In this document: positions 9,921 to 17,455 of the stretch, piece by piece
Layout: the number at the start of each line of letters is the position of its first letter
Position numbering within the stretch: the first letter of the stretch is position 1
Assembly (NCBI GenBank): GCA_963785755.1
Contig: CAWAXG010000071.1
Location: 124,001-188,000 of the forward strand
DNA length: 64,000 nucleotides
Direction of reading: 5' to 3'
Source: JACCXG01 sp963785755
Lineage (GTDB): Bacteria > Acidobacteriota > Vicinamibacteria > Vicinamibacterales > 2-12-FULL-66-21
Made by a program: the position numbers and the translations under genes
The notes under the pieces: generated by a model
What the model saw: the letters and a program-made list of their open reading frames with translations, nothing else
The model's database searches: none
Told to the model about the DNA's origin: nothing

Positions 9921-11451
9921 GCAGGCGCTCCCGGAAGTACCTGGCGTAGAGCTCGCACCGGGGCATGACGTGCTTGCCTTCACGGCGAATCAGGCCGGCC
10001 CCCTGCAGGCGATGCATGAGCAGCTCGTCGCCGCCGGCGCGCCGCTCGAGCACCTGCCGGAACGCCGAGATCAGCTCGGGTCGTCCCTGAAGCCGTAACA
10101 GGTAGTACCGCAGATGGTCGCCGAAGGGACCGGCGTCGTCGCTGGCGTCGGCGAAGAGATCCTCGATCGTGGACGTTGGGGCACTGCTCGCCAGCACATA
10201 GAGCGCTTTGCGAATCAGGTAAGGGTGACCGCCGACGAGTCCGAAGAGCCGCTGGAGCGCCGGGTCGCCAAGGGGCCGTGGATGCAGCGCGTTCAGCCGC
10301 GCGACCTCCTCCGGCAGAAAATCCTCGAGCGGCAGGATGACGCCGACGTTGAACGGCGACTCGTGCGGCCGCTCGATGAAGAACTGCGGCTCGGTGGACG
10401 TCGAAAGCACGATGTCCAGCTTCTTCCAGCTGCGCCGGACGGGATGCGCTCGCAGTCCGTGCCAGCTGCGGAGCATCGCGAAGAAGTCGGTCGAGAACGC
10501 CGTCCGGAAAATCGAGTCGGTTTCGTCGATCGCGAGCACGCACGGACCGTCGAGCGGCTGCAGGATCTGGCGCTCGACATATCGCGTGCAGTTCTGCGGG
10601 TTCGAGTAGCCCGCATCCCAGATCTCCTCGACGCCGTCGGGCAGCTCGAGCTGCTCGGCGATCCATGACGCGAACCGCCGGAAGAACAGATCGGCGCTGG
10701 CCTTCGACTGTTCGTCAACGAGCTGGAAGTCGAGCAGGGCGACTTTCTTGCCGAGGTCGATTCCGGCCTTCAACGTCCGCATCAACAGCGAGCTTTTGCC
10801 GAGCTGCCGCGGTCCTTTGATCGTGATCGTCTGTCCGGTCTGGCCGATGATCGACAGCGCCATGGCGTCGGTCGGCCTCGAGAGATACCAGGGGTCGTCG
10901 ACGTCCAGCGTTCCGCCGGGAACGGGCAGCGGCGCGGCGTACGGCGGCGGCGCGTCGCAGGAAGTGACCGCCACGCACCGTCGTCCACGTGACCCGGCCG
11001 CCTTGACACCCGACATGGCGGCGAGCAGGTGTTGCAGCAATTGCTGCGTGTCGCCGGGACGATCCCAGCTGGCGTACTGAATGTCGTCGAGATAGGCATT
11101 CAGCGGATACGGAAGCGGTCCGTCGAAGGCGAGGCGGACCGGAAGAATGCGGGGGTGAGCGGCGACGGCCTCGTGCTGGCGGGCGATTTCAATCTCGCCG
11201 CGGACCATCTCGCTCCGGCTCGATTCCGCCGTGAGGAGAACGATCAGGTAATCGGCCTGGCGGACCTGTGACTCGATCTCCCGCGCCCACTCCTGGCCGA
11301 CGGTGAGCTGCTGGTCGGTGAAGACGGCGTGGCCGGCATGCGACAAGCCCGCCGCGACCTGCCCGGCAATAGTCTGATCCGGCTCGGAGTTGCGTTTGTA
11401 GCTGAGGAAGACCCGCGCGGTCCGCGCCTCGACGCCACTGGATGCGCCCAT
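9907..11451 (-). CDS. TIR domain-AAA-like ATPase fusion
   Basis: This protein of about 514 aa has an N-terminal TIR domain (residues 10-145: RVFLSYKRN, TVGQEW, DYLIVLLTAESSRSE) and a C-terminal AAA_35-type ATPase with Walker A GPRQLGKSSL (213-222) and Walker B CVLAIDETD. A glutamate at about residue 86 in SRSEMVRGE sits where catalytic TIR NADases keep theirs, so NAD-cleaving activity is plausible but not shown. It has no signal peptide or membrane helix, so it should be cytoplasmic. The start at 11451 (MGASSG) is preferred over a GTG at 11469. It is the first gene of a two-gene operon with the membrane-anchored AAA protein. In known biology TIR-ATPase fusions act as stimulus-triggered switches, often in anti-phage defence; no sensor domain such as WD40 or TPR is present here, so the partner gene may supply it. 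Confidence 0.82.
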   Translation of the reverse strand: MGASSGVEARTARVFLSYKRNSEPDQTIAGQVAAGLSHAGHAVFTDQQLTVGQEWAREIESQVRQADYLIVLLTAESSRSEMVRGEIEIARQHEAVAAHPRILPVRLAFDGPLPYPLNAYLDDIQYASWDRPGDTQQLLQHLLAAMSGVKAAGSRGRRCVAVTSCDAPPPYAAPLPVPGGTLDVDDPWYLSRPTDAMALSIIGQTGQTITIKGPRQLGKSSLLMRTLKAGIDLGKKVALLDFQLVDEQSKASADLFFRRFASWIAEQLELPDGVEEIWDAGYSNPQNCTRYVERQILQPLDGPCVLAIDETDSIFRTAFSTDFFAMLRSWHGLRAHPVRRSWKKLDIVLSTSTEPQFFIERPHESPFNVGVILPLEDFLPEEVARLNALHPRPLGDPALQRLFGLVGGHPYLIRKALYVLASSAPTSTIEDLFADASDDAGPFGDHLRYYLLRLQGRPELISAFRQVLERRAGGDELLMHRLQGAGLIRREGKHVMPRCELYARYFRERLHDPS

Positions 11452-11894
11452 GGGGAACCCCACGATCACGTGCGCAAACCGACCGCGCAGCCGGAAGGGA
11501 TCCGGGATCGGTATGCGCGAGCGCAGCCTACCAGATCACACTGCGACTGAACATATACACCGGAGCCGACATCGTCGCGTTGGCGCGGTTGCCGTGCTTC
11601 TGCGGTATGGTTCAGCTACCCGTTGTTGGATCGTATTTCGATCCCCGTGGTCCCGAAGGCTGCGTGTTCGTTCATGTATTAAGACGGCCCTTTTGTCGCA
11701 ATTTCGCGCCGCCCACAACATTCGCGGGGCGCCAAGCCCAGGTTGGTTGAACGGGCACTTGTTACTCGGAATGACGTGGCGCGTTCGTCCGGCCCGCGAT
11801 TACAATCCGCGTGCGAGATAGTCGCGGTGAGTGCCTCGGCCGTCCAGTGACTCAGACCGACTGAGACTTTCAAACTAAGAGGTAGGAACTGCCA
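11452..11894. other. Divergent intergenic region, no gene seen
   Basis: About 440 bp separate the TIR-AAA gene from the divergent VWFA gene. Short open frames here lack coding character. Both promoters should lie here; TACAAT at 11803-11808 could be a -10 box for the rightward gene but has no good -35 partner. AGAGGTAGGAA at 11879-11889 serves as a ribosome binding site for the start at 11895. Confidence 0.4.
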
Positions 11895-12785
11895 ATGCAT
11901 AAGAAGCTCGCGTTCCCGATCCTGGCGGTGGTGATGGCGGCAACGGCCACACACGCCGCGAATAGTTCCCGCCCGTTCATGGCGCCTGTCAATCGCACGG
12001 TGTATGTCACAGTGACCGACAACCAAGGAGCTCCCGTAACGGATCTCACCGCGGCCGAACTCGTGGTCAAGGAGGGAGGCAAGGACCGCGAGATCGTCAA
12101 GGCGGAACCGGCGTCCGGACGCATGCGCCTCGCCCTCGCCGTCGAGGAGCGTGTCGTCGCCGACACCAACATCCGGATCGGCATCTTCGAGTTCGTGAAG
12201 AAGGTCTCGAAGGCGGCGGACATCAGCCTGATCCTGGTCGGGCTCAGCAATCGAACCGTGGTCGACTACACGCCCGACGCGAATCAGGTGCTCGACGCCA
12301 TCAACAAGCTCACGCTGAATCCCAGCAAGGATTCGAATCTCTCCGAGGGCATCCTCGAAATCGCCGAAAAGTTCACCACGGCGAAGACGGAACGTCCGGT
12401 GCTCGTGGTCGTGGCGCTCGGCGGCGGGCAGGCCGGCCCCGATCCCCGCAACGTTCTCGATAAACTCGGTCAGAGCGGCGCGACGATGCACAGCGTGACG
12501 CTGGGGATGTCGTCCAGTGCCGGCCAGGTCGGCCAGATGGCCGATGAAAGCGGACGGGAACGCGTGCTCGGCGACGGGCCCAAGCAATCGGGCGGGCGCC
12601 TCATCGACCTCACCGCCACCGGCGGGGTGCTGAAGGCGCTGCAGCAGGTCGCCGACGATCTGCTCTCGCAGTACGCGATCACCTACGTGCTGCCGGACGG
12701 GGTGAAACCGAACAAGCGGTTCAACATCAGCACGAAACGGCGCGGCGTGACGCTGCGCGCGCCGTCGACGATCCCGGACCGGTAG
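11895..12785 (+). CDS. Secreted VWFA-related protein
   Basis: This 296-aa protein starts with a signal peptide (MHKKLAFPILAVVMAATATHA). An N-terminal beta-sandwich segment (VYVTVTDNQGAPVTDLTAAELVVKEGGKD) is typical of the acidobacterial VWFA-related family (TIGR03436-like), followed by a von Willebrand A-type fold and a C-terminal segment ending in a surface-rich beta strand. The canonical DxSxS metal site of VWA domains is not visible, so metal-dependent adhesion is doubtful. The family is abundant in Acidobacteriota and its role is unknown; export is clear. It stands alone on this strand, with a stem-loop 27 bp after the stop. Confidence 0.78.
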   Translation: MHKKLAFPILAVVMAATATHAANSSRPFMAPVNRTVYVTVTDNQGAPVTDLTAAELVVKEGGKDREIVKAEPASGRMRLALAVEERVVADTNIRIGIFEFVKKVSKAADISLILVGLSNRTVVDYTPDANQVLDAINKLTLNPSKDSNLSEGILEIAEKFTTAKTERPVLVVVALGGGQAGPDPRNVLDKLGQSGATMHSVTLGMSSSAGQVGQMADESGRERVLGDGPKQSGGRLIDLTATGGVLKALQQVADDLLSQYAITYVLPDGVKPNKRFNISTKRRGVTLRAPSTIPDR

Positions 12786-12811
12786 TCCTGGTCAACTTTT
12801 CAATCTCCCCG

Positions 12812-12850
12812 CCTCCAACTCCCAAAACCTGGGGAGTTGGAGGTTGGGAG
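12812..12850. terminator. Inverted copy of AACTCCC microrepeat; possible terminator
   Basis: Perfect 12-bp arms CCTCCAACTCCC (12812-12823) and GGGAGTTGGAGG (12832-12843) flank an 8-base loop just after the VWFA gene, and a partial copy continues to 12850. It is at once a hairpin and a member of the AACTCCC/GGGAGTT dispersed repeat family, with a different gene converging from the other side. Confidence 0.5.
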
Positions 12851-12916
12851 TTAGTAGTTCTCACCGCGGCGTTCTCAGGACCTTGCTGGCTGGTCCAAGC
12901 GACCCCGATTCACCAT

Positions 12917-14095
12917 TCACGGCCTGTCCCCGCTGCCTGTCCCCGCTGCCTGTCCCCGTTGCCTGTCCCGTTGCCTGTCCCGGAGCTCGCGGAACCGTCT
13001 CGACAGGTGCACCTCGACGCGCTCGGTCGTGCGCTCGACGATCAGGGCGGCGGCGTCGGGATGGGCGTCGATCAACCGGAGGCCTCGCTCCGCACCCAGG
13101 ACGCTGACGGCCGTGTCCAGGCCGTCGGCGTCGAGGCCGTGACGGGCGACGACGGTGACGGTGAGGTCTTCGACAAGACCGGTCCGTGAGGACGGGTCGA
13201 TGATGTGCGAGTAGCGGCGGCCGCCGATGTCCACGTGCTGCTCGCTGTTGCCGGACGTCGAGACCGCGGCGTTGGCCAATTCCAGGACTCGGGGGACACC
13301 CTTCGACAAGCTCAGGGCAGGCCCCTTCGACAGGCTCAGGGCAGGCCCGTTCGACAGGCTCAGGGCAGGCCCGTTCGACAGGCTCAGGGCAGGCGGGTCG
13401 CGATCCTCCGAATACATCGCGATCCGCCACCCACGCTGACCCGGCGGCGCATCGCTGAATGCCAGATCGCCGCTGATGGCCACCAGCGCGCTGCGGATGC
13501 CGAGGCCTTCGAGGACCTCGACCGCCTCACTCGCCGCATACCCTTTTCCGATGGCCCCGACGTCGAGCGCCATCCCCGCCTCGTCCAGCCTCACGGTGTG
13601 GCGTGCCGGGTCGAGGTGCAGCTTGCGATGACCACTCCGTCCCGCGGCCTCCTTCAATGCGGCGGGATCCGGAAGCCGCCCGGTCTTCTGCGCTTCGCGC
13701 CACAGCCTGATGACGGGGCCCTGCGTGATGTCGAACGCGCCGCCGGTCGCGCCGGCCAGCTCCTGCGACTTCTGCAGCACCGTGAACAGATCGGCGCTGA
13801 TCGGAACCGCCCGGGCGATGGCCGTTCTCGTAATCGTGTTGAGCTCGCTGTCAGGCTTGTAATCCGAGAGGATGCGGTCCAGATCGCGAATCCGGGTGAA
13901 GGCGGCGCGGAACGCATCCGAGGCCGATTGCTCGTCCGTTGCGTACACAGTGATCCGGACCAGCGTCCCCATGTGAGGCTCCACCGCCTCGAAGCGCTGG
14001 AGCTCTGCCTGCCGCGCATCGGCAAGGGCGATCGTCACGACGATCAGCCCGAACACAACGCTCACTAATCGCCCGCCGATCGCGTTGCCGCGCAA
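12917..14095 (-). CDS. apbE: FAD:protein FMN transferase (ApbE family) with repeat insertions
   Basis: This 392-aa exported protein has a hydrophobic N-terminal signal and ApbE landmarks: HMGTLVRITVY, GGAFDITQGPVIRLW, LDVGAIGKGYAA, HIIDPSSRTG and a C-terminal AHPDAAALIV. ApbE enzymes transfer FMN from FAD onto a Ser/Thr of exported redox proteins. Two stretches are foreign to the family: a four-unit PALSLSNG/PALSLSKG insert (nt 13302-13397), which keeps the frame and falls in a surface loop before VLELANAAVSTSG, and a C-terminal tail of about 20 residues made by a GCCTGTCCCC tandem tract. Neither breaks a recognised motif. The start at 14095 is a TTG, kept because it gives arginines before the signal helix; GTG at 14065 is the alternative. 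It follows the SUMF1-like gene on the same strand, 37 bp apart. No obvious FMN-acceptor protein is encoded nearby. Confidence 0.85.
   Translation of the reverse strand: MRGNAIGGRLVSVVFGLIVVTIALADARQAELQRFEAVEPHMGTLVRITVYATDEQSASDAFRAAFTRIRDLDRILSDYKPDSELNTITRTAIARAVPISADLFTVLQKSQELAGATGGAFDITQGPVIRLWREAQKTGRLPDPAALKEAAGRSGHRKLHLDPARHTVRLDEAGMALDVGAIGKGYAASEAVEVLEGLGIRSALVAISGDLAFSDAPPGQRGWRIAMYSEDRDPPALSLSNGPALSLSNGPALSLSKGPALSLSKGVPRVLELANAAVSTSGNSEQHVDIGGRRYSHIIDPSSRTGLVEDLTVTVVARHGLDADGLDTAVSVLGAERGLRLIDAHPDAAALIVERTTERVEVHLSRRFRELRDRQRDRQRGQAAGTGSGDRP
12921..12982. repeat. GCCTGTCCCC tandem microrepeat
   Basis: About six units of GCCTGTCCC(C)(G)(T/C)T sit in tandem at the extreme 3' end of apbE. 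The tract is translated as the Arg/Gln/Gly-rich C-terminal tail and sets where the stop codon falls. Confidence 0.75.
13302..13397. repeat. Four 24-bp in-frame repeats inside apbE
   Basis: Units start at 13302, 13326, 13350 and 13374; the core is TTCGACAGGCTCAGGGCAGG, with one A/G variant in the first unit. Because 24 bp equals eight codons, the array adds 32 residues (PALSLS[N/K]G units on the minus strand) without a frameshift. All three forward frames are also open through it. Confidence 0.9.
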
Positions 14096-14132
14096 TTCGT
14101 GTTCCTGACGATCTCGAGGTTGGGAGTTCCCG

Positions 14133-15293
14133 CTAGTACGGATCGATCTCGACGCCGTTGTTCCACGCCCGATACATTTCTTCGGCCGTGGCGAGCCTGG
14201 CGGGACGAACCAGGCGGAAGCCGAGCCACTGCGCGTCGGTCATGTACCAGACACTCTTCGGCAGCTGAGGATCCTGCCGCTTCCACGACGCGTGCGAGGG
14301 GACACGGACCGTACAGCTCACCCGCGTCTCATCGTCGTTCCACGATCCGCCGCGGACGGAGTGCGGATACGACGCGGTGGACTTGACCCAGGGATTCTCC
14401 TGGGCGGCCGCTGTGTAGGGCGCGTGTTGATCGAGCGTCCACTCCATGACGTTGCCGAGCATGTCATGGAGGCCCCAGGCGTTCGGCTTCTTCGTGCCAA
14501 TCGGATGATAGGTGCCGCCGGAGAACGTTGGCGTCGCCGCATTCTTCCCGTACCACGCGTACTCACCGAGCGGCGCCGGAGCGGTCTTGGCGCCTGCGCG
14601 GCACGCGTATTCCCACTCCGCCTCGGTCGGCAGCCGGTAGTATTCGCCGGTCTTCGCGCTCAGCCACTGCGCGAACTTGTTCGCGGCGTGCTGGGTCATG
14701 CTGATCGCCGGGAATCCGCTGTTGCCGCGGCCGAAGCTCATCTCGAGGTGGGGCGCGGTCGGGCGGCTCAAAGCGTCGACCATGGCGTCTGGTCGAGCGG
14801 CTTCCTTGGCCTGGTCCGCGAACATGAACATCAAGTACGCGTCCCAGGTCACCTCGTGGGCCTGCATCCAGAAGGCATCCAACTTGACGGTGTGGGGCGG
14901 CTGCTCGTCGGGCTTCGCGCCCGGATCGGCGGAGCCCATGACGAACTCGCCGGCGGGTACCGGCGCCATGGTGAACGTCACCGTCGAGTTCGGGATGGTG
15001 ACCTTGTACGCGCTCGCGGCGCCCGCGGCTTTCTTGACCTGCTCCTCGATGCGGGCGCGGATGCGCTCGACCGCGGCCATCTCCTTGGGGTCGATCTTGT
15101 TCTGGCTCTGAGTACTTCCGCCTAAGGGCGGAAGCCACGCAGAAGGATTCGCAGACGGAAGCCGCGCGGACAGGGGAGCGCCAATCAGGAGCAGCGCCGC
15201 GAGGACTGTAGCAAGTCGCAGGTGGCAAGCAGCAAGTCGCACCGTTCCGTGGTACTTGTCCCTTGCTCCTTGCCACTTGCGAGAGCCGTGCAT
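14133..15293 (-). CDS. Exported SUMF1/formylglycine-generating-enzyme-like protein
   Basis: This 386-aa protein carries a C-terminal FGE-sulfatase (SUMF1) fold: VPAGEFVMGS, HEVTWDAYL, RLPTEAEWEYACRAG, GLHDMLGNVMEW, VRGGSW and GFRLVR. A signal-peptide-like helix (LATVLAALLLIGAPLSA) follows an atypical N-terminus. The two copper-ligand cysteines of true formylglycine enzymes are not evident in the usual C-terminal positions, so it may be a non-catalytic SUMF1-fold protein. Its N-terminal coding region overlaps a CAAG/CTTG microrepeat (15210-15280), and a CTTCCGCC palindrome (15115-15134) is translated just after the signal peptide, so the first 60 residues are partly repeat-derived. It lies 3 bp downstream of the Gfo/Idh gene, which implies one transcript. 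No sulfatase gene is present in the window. Confidence 0.82.
   Translation of the reverse strand: MHGSRKWQGARDKYHGTVRLAACHLRLATVLAALLLIGAPLSARLPSANPSAWLPPLGGSTQSQNKIDPKEMAAVERIRARIEEQVKKAAGAASAYKVTIPNSTVTFTMAPVPAGEFVMGSADPGAKPDEQPPHTVKLDAFWMQAHEVTWDAYLMFMFADQAKEAARPDAMVDALSRPTAPHLEMSFGRGNSGFPAISMTQHAANKFAQWLSAKTGEYYRLPTEAEWEYACRAGAKTAPAPLGEYAWYGKNAATPTFSGGTYHPIGTKKPNAWGLHDMLGNVMEWTLDQHAPYTAAAQENPWVKSTASYPHSVRGGSWNDDETRVSCTVRVPSHASWKRQDPQLPKSVWYMTDAQWLGFRLVRPARLATAEEMYRAWNNGVEIDPY
15115..15134. repeat. CTTCCGCC palindrome within coding sequence
   Basis: Arms CTTCCGCC (15115-15122) and GGCGGAAG (15127-15134) flank TAAG. A near-identical palindrome lies at 23643-23664 between convergent genes, and one arm recurs at 58649-58660, so this is a small dispersed element. 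Here it is translated inside the SUMF1-like protein. Confidence 0.7.
15210..15280. repeat. CAAGT/ACTTG microrepeat tract
   Basis: Repeated words such as GCAAGTCGCA, GGTGGCAAGC, CTTGTCCCTTGC and CTTGCCACTTGC alternate here. The tract is read through as the start of the SUMF1-like protein; a related AAGGAACAAGG tract lies at 16711-16750. Confidence 0.6.
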
Positions 15294-15296
15294 GGG

Positions 15297-16607
15297 CTAG
15301 AAGACTTTCGATCGCCCCGGTTGCGCGAGGGGATGCGGTTCGTGCTTCCCGGTCCAGTCGAGCGGCTTCGGCATCAGGCTGACCTCCGAATTGAGCGACT
15401 GTTCCCAGGTGATCTGCTGCCCCGAGTACGCGGCCTGGCGGCCCATGATTGAGAGGAGCGTGCTGGTCGCGAGATTCAGGTCGTCGTTCTTCGGCTTGCC
15501 CGATCGAATCGAGGCGAAGAGCACGTCATGTTCGCGCTGATACATGTCGTAGGCCTCGCCCTGGAACTGCCATTTGACCTTGCCGTCAGGCGCTTCGATG
15601 CGTGCCGGGCCCCCGCCGAGCACCAGCGTGCCGTCGGTCCCCATCACGTAGTCGAGCGTGCCGTTGTAGCAGCCGGTGGACTGACGGTTGACCAGGAACA
15701 CGCGGTAGCCGTTCGGCCACGCGTAGTTGATGTCGAAGTGATCGTAGATGTTGCCGCCGTTGGCCGGCACGGCGCGGCCGCCGACGCCCACCGCGCTCGC
15801 GGGGGGCTGGTCGTTCATGAACCACATGATCTTGTCGGCGTTGTGCACGGCCTGCTCCACGAGGCTGTCGCCGCACGTCCACGTGAAGTTGTACCAGTTG
15901 CGGATCTGCCACTCGATGTCGCTCATGCCCGCGGGGCGTGAGCTCTCCGCCGGCATTGGCTTCACCGGATTGGTGTAGTAGGTCGAATAGTGCGCGACCA
16001 TCCGGCCGATGGCGCCGCCACGGAGCTGCTGCACGGCCTGCTGCACCATGTCGTTGTAGCGCCAGCAGAAGCCCGCAACCAGCGCGAGGTTCTTCGTCTG
16101 CGCGAGCTTCTGCGCGGCGATGACCTCGCGAACGCCGGGAGAGTCCACCGCGCACGGCTTCTCGGCGAACACATGCTTGTTGGCGTTCACCGCCGCGGTG
16201 AGGTGCTGGGGGCGGAAGCCTGGCGGCGTCGCCAGCAGGACGACATCGACGCCGCTGTTGATGACCTTGTCGTAGGCATCCAGCCCGAAGAAGGCCTTGT
16301 CGATCTTGACGCGTGCCCCGAACCGTTCGCTGCGTCTCAGCCGGTTGGCTGACTGCTCGACGATGGCCTCGTCTATATCGGCCACCGCAGTCAGCACATT
16401 GTTCGGGTCGGCGGTGAGCGCCTGCGCCGCCGCGCCGCTGCCACGGCCGCCGGCGCCGACCAGCCCGACCTTGATCGCATTGGTGACGTCCTGGCTGGAG
16501 ATGATGGCCGGAAAGCCGGCCGCCGCGAGCGCTCCGGCCCCGGTCTTGAGAAAATCGCGGCGTTCGATCTTGTGAGAGTCGCGTTTGCTTGTCGGCATAA
16601 GGTTCAC
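15297..16607 (-). CDS. Tat-exported Gfo/Idh/MocA oxidoreductase
   Basis: This 436-aa protein starts with a twin-arginine signal (RRDFLKTGAGALAAAGFPA). A Rossmann fold follows (GLVGAGGRGSG at about residue 48), then the family motif AEKPCAVD and a C-terminal dimerisation sheet. The histidine in EQAVHNADKIMWFM matches the usual catalytic position. Such enzymes oxidise or reduce sugars with tightly bound NAD(P). Tat export fits a periplasmic enzyme carrying its cofactor. It leads the minus-strand set with the SUMF1-like and ApbE genes and is divergent from two exported DUF1080 proteins, a pairing known from 3-keto-glycoside metabolism. Substrate unknown. The start at 16607 (MNLMP) or at MPTSK four codons in is equally possible. 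Confidence 0.88.
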   Translation of the reverse strand: MNLMPTSKRDSHKIERRDFLKTGAGALAAAGFPAIISSQDVTNAIKVGLVGAGGRGSGAAAQALTADPNNVLTAVADIDEAIVEQSANRLRRSERFGARVKIDKAFFGLDAYDKVINSGVDVVLLATPPGFRPQHLTAAVNANKHVFAEKPCAVDSPGVREVIAAQKLAQTKNLALVAGFCWRYNDMVQQAVQQLRGGAIGRMVAHYSTYYTNPVKPMPAESSRPAGMSDIEWQIRNWYNFTWTCGDSLVEQAVHNADKIMWFMNDQPPASAVGVGGRAVPANGGNIYDHFDINYAWPNGYRVFLVNRQSTGCYNGTLDYVMGTDGTLVLGGGPARIEAPDGKVKWQFQGEAYDMYQREHDVLFASIRSGKPKNDDLNLATSTLLSIMGRQAAYSGQQITWEQSLNSEVSLMPKPLDWTGKHEPHPLAQPGRSKVF

Positions 16608-16773
16608 GCAGAAATGTCAGTCATTGAACGATCGAGGGTCCGTTCAGCTGGTCATGTGCGCGCGCGGCGCTCGTATCACGATACCAAATTGTCGCCTGGT
16701 TGCCTCAAGTGAAGGAACAAGGCGCAAGGGGCAAGGAACAAGTACAACGGAACAATGCCCGTAGAATTGGACC
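16608..16773. promoter_or_regulatory. Divergent promoter region with AAGGAACAAGG tract
   Basis: The 166 bp between the divergent Gfo/Idh and DUF1080 genes must hold both promoters. A low-complexity tract (16711-16750) with repeated AAGGAACAAGG and GGCAAGG words lies next to the rightward start. No confident -35/-10 pair was found. Confidence 0.35.
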
Positions 16774-17430
16774 ATGATGTTCTGTTCGGCACGACCTCCT
16801 TCGTCCCGGCTCATCACGGCCCTCCTCCTTATTATCCTTCTCCTTCCGGTTCACGGCCGAGCCCGTCAGGGGGCTGATGCCGCCGCCCAGCCGCTCTTCG
16901 ACGGCAAGACCCTCACGAACTGGAAGCCCACGCCATTCGGCGGAGAGGGCGCCGTAAAGGTCGAGGACGGTCAGATCGTCTTGTACGCCGGCAACGACAT
17001 GACCGGGATCACCTGGACCGGGCCGGCGCTGCCGACGACCAACTACGAGCTGAGCCTGCAGGCGAGACGTGTCGAGGGCAGCGATTTCTTCGCCGGCGCG
17101 ACGTTCCCCGTCGGCGACGCGTTCTGCTCGCTGATCCTCGGCGGCTGGGGCGGCACTGTCGTCGGGCTCTCCAGCATCGACGGCATGGACGCGTCCGAGA
17201 ACGTGACCTCGCAGTCGGTCGAGTTCGAGCCGCGCCGGTGGTATGGCGTCCGCATCCGGGTGACGCCGGCGAAAATCGAAGCGTGGCTCGATGAACGCCA
17301 GATCATCAGCGTCGAGATCAAGTCGAAGAAAATCCACACACGCGAGGAGATGGATCTCTCCAAGCCGCTCGGCCTCGCGTCCTGGCGGACGAAGGCGGCC
17401 CTGCGCGACATCCGGCTCAAACGGTTGTAG
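16774..17430 (+). CDS. Exported DUF1080 (3-keto-disaccharide hydrolase-like) protein
   Basis: This 218-aa protein has a signal peptide (LITALLLIILLLPVHGRA) and one DUF1080 domain: PLFDGKTLTNWKP, then a laminarinase/lectin-like beta-sandwich. Characterised DUF1080 members cleave 3-keto-glycosides. The usual internal WN.(L/Y).(I/V) strand appears as EFEPRRWYGVRIR. It precedes another DUF1080 gene by 25 bp, so the two are probably co-transcribed. Divergent Gfo/Idh neighbour supports a 3-keto-sugar role. Confidence 0.78.
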   Translation: MMFCSARPPSSRLITALLLIILLLPVHGRARQGADAAAQPLFDGKTLTNWKPTPFGGEGAVKVEDGQIVLYAGNDMTGITWTGPALPTTNYELSLQARRVEGSDFFAGATFPVGDAFCSLILGGWGGTVVGLSSIDGMDASENVTSQSVEFEPRRWYGVRIRVTPAKIEAWLDERQIISVEIKSKKIHTREEMDLSKPLGLASWRTKAALRDIRLKRL

Positions 17431-17455
17431 CCCTTCATCGCAATCAGGAGGATCG

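Noticed and set aside
13302..13397. CRISPR-like array
   Set aside because: Units are directly tandem with no spacers and lie in frame within apbE.
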